From: Microbulbifer guangxiensis
Lineage (GTDB): Bacteria > Pseudomonadota > Gammaproteobacteria > Pseudomonadales > Cellvibrionaceae
Assembly: GCF_021729075.1 (NCBI RefSeq)
Contig: NZ_JAJSAQ010000008.1
Coordinates: 46,062-110,061 of the forward strand
DNA length: 64,000 nt
Reading direction: 5' to 3'
Each line of letters opens with the position of its first letter. Positions within the stretch are counted from its first letter, which is position 1. Shown one piece after another: positions 57,615-64,000 of the stretch. Both the position numbers and the translations under genes were made by a program. Below the pieces are notes generated by a model. That model was not told where the DNA came from. It did not search any database and worked only from the letters and a program-made list of their open reading frames with translations.

Positions 57615-58157
57615 ATGCGTTCATTGCAATTTCTTTTTGCCCGTTTCTTGCTGGCACCACTGATGCTTGCCGCGCTCTACTGTGGGGCGTTACAGGCGGA
57701 TGAAAGCAAGACGATTGCCGCCAACGCCGCTGGGGCGGAAGCGTTGTCGACTCTGGTGGCGGCAGTCAAGGCCGCTGATCTCGTGGATACCCTGAACAGC
57801 GAGGGTCCCTTCACTGTTTTTGCACCTACCAACGACGCCTTTGCAGCATTGCCGGCGGGTACCGTGGATATGTTGCTGAAACCGGAAAACAAGGGCAAGC
57901 TGCAGAAAGTTCTCGGTTATCACGTGCTGCCCGGTAAGGCGACTGCCGCCGTGGTAATGGACCTGACCAGAAAGGGCGGCGGACATGCCAAGGTCGCGAC
58001 TGTGCAGGGCGAAGAACTGACCCTGAGAGTGGACGGCGGCAAAGTAACGGTGACGGACACCAAAGGGAATACCGCTACGGTGATCCAGGCCGACATCATG
58101 AGTTCAAATGGTGTGGTTCATGTGATTGACGGGGTACTGATGCCCACCAAGAAATAG
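57615..58157 (+). CDS. Secreted fasciclin (FAS1) domain protein
   Basis: A 180-residue protein with a signal peptide (about residues 1-28, ending LYCGALQA) and one FAS1 domain: the H1 motif FTVFAPTNDAFAALP and the H2 motif NGVVHVIDGVLMP, with YHVLPG between. Single-FAS1 proteins are found in many bacteria and are thought to act in cell-surface adhesion, but functions are mostly unknown. GGAGGT precedes the ATG. It is not obviously linked to the RND pump (150-bp gap). Confidence 0.92.
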   Translation: MRSLQFLFARFLLAPLMLAALYCGALQADESKTIAANAAGAEALSTLVAAVKAADLVDTLNSEGPFTVFAPTNDAFAALPAGTVDMLLKPENKGKLQKVLGYHVLPGKATAAVVMDLTRKGGGHAKVATVQGEELTLRVDGGKVTVTDTKGNTATVIQADIMSSNGVVHVIDGVLMPTKK

Positions 58158-58177
58158 GTTGTTGATTGCCTCTACAA

Positions 58178-58204
58178 GAAAGGCGACCCCTGGGGTCGCC
58201 TTTT
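58178..58204. terminator. Bidirectional terminator between FAS1 and DUF4124 genes
   Basis: A 12-bp inverted repeat AAAGGCGACCCC / GGGGTCGCCTTT around one base (58179-58203), ending in T residues, between two convergent genes. Confidence 0.88.
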
Positions 58205-58246
58205 CTATGAGCAGCAGGTGCCGATGCGGCCTGAAGCGGAAAGGGG

Positions 58247-58735
58247 TCAGCAGTTTTCGCTGATGATTTGTTTTGCTTTGGCGATCCGCGCCTGGCGCTC
58301 CTCCTCTGGTAGCACGCGCTGTTTACCATCGGCGCCAATTTCGCGCACACGGCTGTGGCTGTGGAGTTCCTGGAGGTTGCTCTGGGCCAGTCGGCAGCGC
58401 TGTGCCCTGACAGCCATCTCGGCCTTGGTCAGCTGCTGTATTTCTGAGTCCTGTTGTTTGGGCGCTGCGTCCTGAGTCGCGCTGTCCACTTTTTCTGGAT
58501 CCTCAGCCTCACCTTTTGCTGCGACCTGGGTCGCCACTTGCTCGGCCTCCCACTGCCGATAACGCTCGGTCTTCGGCTTGCGGACTACTTCCACCTGTTT
58601 TTCCGCCTGTGGTGGCTGAGAGCCGAAGTGCACTACGCCGTCTTCATCTACCCACTTGTAAATGCCGTCTGCATGGGCGGTCAGTGCCAGGGACAGTGTC
58701 GTAACCGTTGCGAGCATCGCGAGAGCAGTGCGCAT
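58247..58735 (-). CDS. Exported DUF4124-domain protein
   Basis: A 162-residue protein with a signal peptide (MRTALAMLATVTTLSLALTAHA) followed by DGIYKWVDEDGVVHFGSQPP, the DUF4124 signature, then a charged, Gln/Glu-rich helical region. Proteins of this domain family are widespread in gammaproteobacteria with no defined function. I start at ATG 58735, preceded by GAGG; the frame is open well upstream but that part has no signal peptide in place and is Arg-rich. A TACAAT (-10-like, minus strand near 58790) may be its promoter. Confidence 0.85.
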   Translation of the reverse strand: MRTALAMLATVTTLSLALTAHADGIYKWVDEDGVVHFGSQPPQAEKQVEVVRKPKTERYRQWEAEQVATQVAAKGEAEDPEKVDSATQDAAPKQQDSEIQQLTKAEMAVRAQRCRLAQSNLQELHSHSRVREIGADGKQRVLPEEERQARIAKAKQIISENC

Positions 58736-58860
58736 GGAAGGCCTCAGTCTTTTTCGGATCTTATAAGCTTGGACGTCTGTGCCCATTGTACAGGCCCGGG
58801 CACGCTTGCCTATAACGCCTTTAACACTTTGGTTGCAAAGTGTGATGGCCGGCGCACCAG

Positions 58861-58888
58861 TTGACAGCTTCGGCTGAGTTTGCACAAT
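58861..58888 (+). promoter_or_regulatory. Candidate distal promoter of ilvI-ilvH-ilvC
   Basis: TTGACA (58861-58866), a 16-bp spacer and CACAAT (58883-58888). It would give a leader of about 340 nt ahead of ilvI. The -35 is perfect; the -10 matches four of six. Confidence 0.5.
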
Positions 58889-58923
58889 CGGTTTCCTCCT
58901 CGACAAGCAGAGACTGCCGCGCA

Positions 58924-58966
58924 CCCTGCGGTCCGCACGCCATCCCAGCGTGCAGGGTTTCTTCCT
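58924..58966 (+). promoter_or_regulatory. Terminator-like hairpin in the ilvI leader
   Basis: CCCTGC (58924-58929) with GCAGGG (58952-58957), and inner ACGC/GCGT pairs (58937-58940, 58948-58951), form a bulged stem. A TTTCTTCCT stretch follows. It is about 30 nt after the start of transcription predicted for the distal promoter and could attenuate it. The gene-free region 58736-59234 shows no other strong features. Confidence 0.35.
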
Positions 58967-59120
58967 CCCCCGGGCCAATCGCCCGTCAACATCCGTCGAG
59001 ACGGCTCTCCCCACCCCCGGAGGCCTGAGTGTCCAGAGTAGTTTCGGCTGCTGCAGATTGGCGCACTCGCGGCGATCGATGAAGTTATCCTAAAAATTGC
59101 CTAAAAAGTGCGTTTCAGGC

Positions 59121-59149
59121 TGATATTCGTCACCTTTTTCCTTTACAAT
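59121..59149 (+). promoter_or_regulatory. Candidate proximal promoter of ilvI
   Basis: TACAAT (59144-59149) with a weak -35 (TGATAT, 59121-59126, 17-bp spacer). Start of transcription would be near 59156, giving a leader of about 80 nt that contains only the short leader ORF. Confidence 0.45.
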
Positions 59150-59195
59150 CGCCTCTGGCATCCTCGTTTGGCGGCATTTTCTGGTCTTTCGAGTG

Positions 59196-59225
59196 ATGAA
59201 TATCCTAATTTTCGTCAAAACTTAG
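59196..59225 (+). CDS. Candidate leader peptide of the ilvI operon (9 codons)
   Basis: ATG AAT ATC CTA ATT TTC GTC AAA ACT TAG encodes MNILIFVKT: four of nine residues are Ile, Leu or Val, the end-products of the downstream pathway, with the rare Leu codon CTA. The stop codon lies 9 bp before the ilvI GTG and merges with its AGGGGG ribosome-binding site, so stalling or termination here could alter ilvI translation. It lacks a strong ribosome-binding site of its own (only GAG nearby). No terminator hairpin lies between it and ilvI, so a classical E. coli-type attenuator is not visible. Confidence 0.45.
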   Translation: MNILIFVKT

Positions 59226-59234
59226 GGGGCTCCC

Positions 59235-60971
59235 GTGGAATTACTCTCCGGCGGCGATATGTTGGTTCGCGCGCTGCAGGATGAAGGGGTAGATCTGATT
59301 TTCGGCTACCCCGGTGGGTCGGCGTTACATATCTATGACGCCATCTTTCGGCAGAAGAAGATCAAGCACGTTCTGGTGCGCCATGAACAGGGTGCAACTC
59401 ACGCGGCGGATGGTTACGCCCGCTCCACCGGCAAAGTGGGTGTGGTGTTGGTGACCTCCGGCCCCGGTGCGACTAACGCGATTACTGGTATCGCCACCGC
59501 CTACATGGACTCCATTCCGATGGTGGTGATTTCCGGTCAGGTACCCAGTGACAAGATCGGTGAGGATGCTTTCCAGGAAACCGACATGGTCGGCTGCTCG
59601 CGGCCGATCGTGAAGCACAGTTTTCTGGTCAAGAACGCCGAAGAAATTCCCGCGGTGGTAAAGAAAGCCTTTTATATCGCCAGTACCGGCCGACCAGGAC
59701 CGGTGGTGATCGATATTCCCAAAGATGTCACCAACCCCGCGGATCGTTTTCCCTACCGTTTTCCGGAAAAGTTGCGCATGCGCTCCTATACCCCGGCGGG
59801 GAAGGGACATACGGGGCAGATTCGCAAGGCCATCGCGCTGCTGCTGTCCGCCAAGCGACCGGTTATCTATGCCGGCGGCGGCGTGGTTCAGGGTGAGGGT
59901 TCCGAGCAGTTGACAGAGTTGGCGCAGCTGCTCAATTTCCCGGTGACCAACACCCTGATGGGGCTGGGTGCTTACCCCGGCACGGATCGCCGCTTCCTCG
60001 GTATGCTGGGGATGCACGGCACGTTCGAAGCCAATACGGCAATGCACCATGCGGACGTGATACTGGCGGTCGGCGCACGCTTTGACGATCGCGTGACCAA
60101 CACGCCCGGCAAGTTCTGTCCGGGGGCGAAGATCATCCACGTGGATGTTGATCCGGCGTCCATCTCCAAGACGATCGTTGCCGACGTCCCCATCGTGGGC
60201 ACGGTGAAATCGGTACTCGGCGATATGCTCGATATGCTGAAGGCCTCCGATGACCAGCCGGATCAGTCGGCAATTGTCGATTGGTGGCGGCAGATCGACG
60301 ACTGGCGTGAGCGCCATGGCATCTATGCGGCGCCCCGCTACCGCACCGACGGTGACATGCTGATGCCGCAGGAAGTGATCAGCGCGGTGCATGAGATCAC
60401 GGAAGGGGATGCATTTGTCACCTCTGATGTGGGTCAGCACCAGATGTTCGCTGCCCAGTACTATCGGTTCAACAAGCCGCGGCGCTGGATCAATTCCGGC
60501 GGCCTCGGCACCATGGGCTTCGGTCTGCCCGCGGCACTGGGGGTGAAGATCGCCCATCCGGATAGCGATGTCGTGTGTGTGACCGGCGAAGGCAGTATCC
60601 AGATGTGTATTCAGGAGCTCTCCACTGCCACCCAGTACCACCTGCCGGTGAAGATCCTGTGCCTGAACAACCAGGCGCTTGGCATGGTGAAGCAGTGGCA
60701 GGAAATGCAGTATGAAGGGCGCCTGTCCCACAGTGTCTACGAGGAGTCGTTACCGGATTTCGTCAAACTGGCGGAAGCCTACGGGCATCTCGGCATGAAG
60801 ATCCAGCATCGTGACGAGTTGCACGGCAAGCTGCGCGAGGCATTTGCCATCAAGGATCGGACGGTCTTCATCGACGTCTATGTGGATCCCTCCGAACACG
60901 TTTATCCCATGCAGGTAATGCCCAATGGCTCCATGCGGGATATGTGGCTGAGTAAGACGGAGCGGACCTAG
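59235..60971 (+). CDS. ilvI: Acetolactate synthase, large (catalytic) subunit
   Basis: Condenses pyruvate into 2-acetolactate (and 2-ketobutyrate to acetohydroxybutyrate) for Val, Leu and Ile. The 578-residue ThDP/FAD enzyme has [13 protein letters not shown], the catalytic Glu in [34 protein letters not shown] and the ThDP-binding [16 protein letters not shown]...[13 protein letters not shown] start with AGGGGG 6 nt upstream. Followed after 12 bp by ilvH. Confidence 0.97.
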   Translation: MELLSGGDMLVRALQDEGVDLIFGYPGGSALHIYDAIFRQKKIKHVLVRHEQGATHAADGYARSTGKVGVVLVTSGPGATNAITGIATAYMDSIPMVVISGQVPSDKIGEDAFQETDMVGCSRPIVKHSFLVKNAEEIPAVVKKAFYIASTGRPGPVVIDIPKDVTNPADRFPYRFPEKLRMRSYTPAGKGHTGQIRKAIALLLSAKRPVIYAGGGVVQGEGSEQLTELAQLLNFPVTNTLMGLGAYPGTDRRFLGMLGMHGTFEANTAMHHADVILAVGARFDDRVTNTPGKFCPGAKIIHVDVDPASISKTIVADVPIVGTVKSVLGDMLDMLKASDDQPDQSAIVDWWRQIDDWRERHGIYAAPRYRTDGDMLMPQEVISAVHEITEGDAFVTSDVGQHQMFAAQYYRFNKPRRWINSGGLGTMGFGLPAALGVKIAHPDSDVVCVTGEGSIQMCIQELSTATQYHLPVKILCLNNQALGMVKQWQEMQYEGRLSHSVYEESLPDFVKLAEAYGHLGMKIQHRDELHGKLREAFAIKDRTVFIDVYVDPSEHVYPMQVMPNGSMRDMWLSKTERT

Positions 60972-60983
60972 GGAATCATTGAG

Positions 60984-62526
<1,543 letters not shown>

Positions 62527-62554
62527 ATTTGAGGCTGCTGCTTTGACCGGTTGG

Positions 62555-62585
62555 AGCGGCGGGGGAAACCCCGCCGCTTTTTTTT
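62555..62585 (+). terminator. Intrinsic terminator of ilvI-ilvH-ilvC
   Basis: AGCGGCGGGG / CCCCGCCGCT, a 10-bp stem with a short loop and a run of eight T residues, 28 bp after the ilvC stop. Confidence 0.95.
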
Positions 62586-62651
62586 GGGCTGTGCCCGCAT
62601 GCGGCCTTCACTGTACACTCGCCGGTTGCATGATGCTGAAACGGAGATGCT

Positions 62652-63554
62652 ATGAGCGATAAAGGGGAAGAGAACAGGGAGCGGGGCGAAGAGGTGCCTC
62701 GTACTTCCGCGGAAGAGATTCGACTACCCGTCGATGAGCATGTGGAAGAGGAAGTGTCGGCCAGCGGCAAGAAAGTGCGCGCCCGGGGGGTCTACTTGCT
62801 GCCCAACCTCATCACTACCGGTGCCCTGTTCAGTGGTTTCTATGCCATCGTCGCCGGGATGGGGGGTAACTTTGAAGCGGCGGCCATTGCCATCTTTGCC
62901 GCCATGATCCTCGACGGTCTCGATGGTAGGGTGGCACGGCTTACCGACACCCAGAGTGCCTTCGGTGTCCAGTACGATAGCCTCTCTGACATGGTCTCTT
63001 TCGGGTTGGCGCCGGCGCTGGTGGTGTTCAGTTGGGGGCTTGGTCCATTGGGCAAGCTCGGTTGGGCTGCCGCCTTCCTGTATGCGGCCTGTGCTGCCTT
63101 GCGTCTGGCCCGGTTCAACACCCAGGTCGGTACCGTGGATAAGGGGGTCTTCATTGGCCTGGCCAGTCCGACTGCCGCGGCGATTGTGGCCAGTATGGTG
63201 TGGGCCGGCCACGACGCGGATGTGGGGATGGGGCTTGGTATCGTTGCGGCGCTGGTGACCGTGGCCGCAGGGCTGCTGATGGTATCCAACTTCCGCTACA
63301 CCAGCTTCAAGACCCTCGACTTCAAGGGGCGCGTTCCCTTTGTCATGATGCTGGCGGTAATTCTGATCTTCAGTCTGGTCACCATTGATCCTCCAAGAGT
63401 GTTGCTGGCTCTGGCGGTGGTGTACACCCTGTCTGGCCCGGCCATCTGGCTCTGGCGCGTGACTCGTGGGCGCAAGCCGGTCCCGGCTTTGGCCGGGAAA
63501 TCGGGTGATGAGTCAGGCAGGGAATCGGACGACAGCGATCAGGGGCAAAAATAG
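62652..63554 (+). CDS. pssA: CDP-diacylglycerol-serine O-phosphatidyltransferase
   Basis: Makes phosphatidylserine, the precursor of phosphatidylethanolamine. The 300-residue integral membrane protein shows the CDP-alcohol phosphotransferase motif D-G-x2-A-R-x8-G-x3-D-x3-D in LDGRVARLTDTQSAFGVQYDSLSD, six to eight helices, and charged, non-conserved ends (an acidic N-terminus of ~45 residues and a Ser/Asp-rich C-terminus). This is the type II (Bacillus-like) integral enzyme rather than the E. coli peripheral one. It follows ilvC as in Pseudomonas. GGAG precedes the ATG. Confidence 0.95.
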   Translation: MSDKGEENRERGEEVPRTSAEEIRLPVDEHVEEEVSASGKKVRARGVYLLPNLITTGALFSGFYAIVAGMGGNFEAAAIAIFAAMILDGLDGRVARLTDTQSAFGVQYDSLSDMVSFGLAPALVVFSWGLGPLGKLGWAAAFLYAACAALRLARFNTQVGTVDKGVFIGLASPTAAAIVASMVWAGHDADVGMGLGIVAALVTVAAGLLMVSNFRYTSFKTLDFKGRVPFVMMLAVILIFSLVTIDPPRVLLALAVVYTLSGPAIWLWRVTRGRKPVPALAGKSGDESGRESDDSDQGQK

Positions 63555-63605
63555 TGTCATGTCGCTGGTGAAGCGCGATTTGTGATACTAGAGTTACGAA
63601 GTGGC

Positions 63606-63621
63606 GACAGGGAAACCTGTC
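63606..63621 (+). terminator. Small hairpin after pssA
   Basis: GACAGG, GAAA, CCTGTC: a 6-bp stem with a GNRA-type tetraloop, 51 bp after the pssA stop. A 14-bp palindrome (CCGGAATATTCCGG, 63649-63662) follows. No T-run, so the role is unsure. Confidence 0.35.
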
Positions 63622-63691
63622 ACCGCGGGCCAAGGCCCCTCCCCCAAACCGGAATATTCCGGAAAACAGAGGCGGTGACGCAAAAAACTAC

Positions 63692-63720
63692 TTGCGTCAG
63701 GGGGTTCTTGTCCGTATAGT
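63692..63720 (+). promoter_or_regulatory. Candidate rRNA-type promoter 1
   Basis: TTGCGT (63692-63697), a 17-bp spacer and TATAGT (63715-63720), followed by a GC-rich discriminator (TCGCGCCC). The -35 overlaps an 8-bp inverted repeat (TGACGCAA 63676-63683 / TTGCGTCA 63692-63699), a possible operator. Confidence 0.55.
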
Positions 63721-63802
63721 TCGCGCCCTCGCTGCTTGATGAGCAGTGAGGTGGCGGCTCCAAGTGATTGATTTTCTTAAGAAAACTTCTTCACAAAAGA
63801 GC

Positions 63803-63830
63803 TTGCCTGGGTCGGAATGGCCGCTATAAT
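63803..63830 (+). promoter_or_regulatory. Candidate rRNA-type promoter 2
   Basis: TTGCCT (63803-63808), 16 bp, perfect TATAAT (63825-63830), then GCGCGCC. Just upstream is an AT-rich UP-like stretch including a 14-bp palindrome TTTTCTTAAGAAAA (63772-63785). A 9-bp hairpin (63845-63864) lies downstream. Confidence 0.75.
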
Positions 63831-63949
63831 GCGCGCCACTTCGACGGAGCCGCAAGCGGCTCCGCACAGGGCTCCCGCGAGTCCTTCAGTTCGAAACAGG
63901 GCGCCTTCGGGCAGCGGTTTCGGCACTGAAAAAAGCCTGCAAAAAAGGC

Positions 63950-63977
63950 TTGCTGCGGAGAGGCGGTTCGCTATAAT
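63950..63977 (+). promoter_or_regulatory. Candidate rRNA-type promoter 3
   Basis: TTGCTG (63950-63955), 16 bp, perfect TATAAT (63972-63977), then GCGCGCCCC. Promoters 2 and 3 share the TTGC -35, 16-bp spacing and discriminator. The transcribed gene is beyond the right edge; in Pseudomonas an rRNA operon adjoins this pssA-ilvC region. Confidence 0.78.
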
Positions 63978-64000
63978 GCGCGCCCCTCACGAGCTACCGG

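Overview
The window reads as chromosomal DNA of a marine-type, GC-rich gammaproteobacterium of the Pseudomonadales/Cellvibrionales group. Microbulbifer or a close relative is my best guess, inferred from gene order and protein style. Most of it is core genome in Pseudomonas-like order: uvrA/MFS/ssb; fabA-fabB; ispB / rplU-rpmA-obgE-proB / rpsT / murJ-ribF-ileS-lspA-fkpB-ispH; type IV pilus minor pilins; pilR-pilS; bamD / rluD-pgeF-clpB; and ilvI-ilvH-ilvC-pssA followed by rRNA-type promoters.

Layout. 0-2.4 kb: the 3' part of an N-terminal-nucleophile (penicillin/AHL) acylase gene and an NRAMP-like transporter with an altered metal site. 2.5-8.3 kb: uvrA diverging from an MFS exporter, then ssb and an SDR/RmlD-like gene. 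8.4-12.7 kb: fabA-fabB diverging from galU and a ManB-type phosphomannomutase, which supply unsaturated fatty acids and sugar nucleotides. 12.73-13.13 kb: a gene-free stretch dense in inverted repeats. 13.1-17.8 kb: ispB, ribosomal proteins L21, L27 and S20, ObgE and ProB. 17.9-21.8 kb: pdsO-pdsR-pdsS, the regulatory and OmpA-like parts of the 'proteobacterial dedicated sortase system', inserted between rpsT and murJ, with no sortase or sortase substrate in the window. 22-29.5 kb: murJ to ispH.

29.7-42.4 kb is the most accessory-looking part. There are two complete, diverged, tandem minor-pilin/tip-adhesin operons (fimT-pilV-pilW-pilX-pilY1 and fimT-pilV-pilW-pilX-pilY1-pilE), a third, oppositely oriented fimT-like gene, and then pilR and pilS. 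The first pilY1 is conspicuously AT-rich in its 5' half and differs from the second at motif level. Two alternative pilus tip complexes sharing one PilE is the most attractive hypothesis here.

45.6-64 kb: nadE, bamD, rluD, pgeF, clpB, a two-gene RND efflux pump preceded by a 13-bp tandem repeat, a secreted fasciclin-domain protein, a DUF4124 protein, the branched-chain amino acid genes ilvI-ilvH-ilvC, pssA, and three tandem strong promoters at the right edge that probably drive an rRNA operon just outside. Between the DUF4124 gene and ilvI lies a long leader region ending in a nine-codon ORF rich in Ile/Leu/Val codons, a candidate leader peptide.

No CRISPR array, tRNA, rRNA, insertion sequence, prophage or integrase was seen. 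All functional calls come from reading motifs and gene order; nothing was searched against a database.
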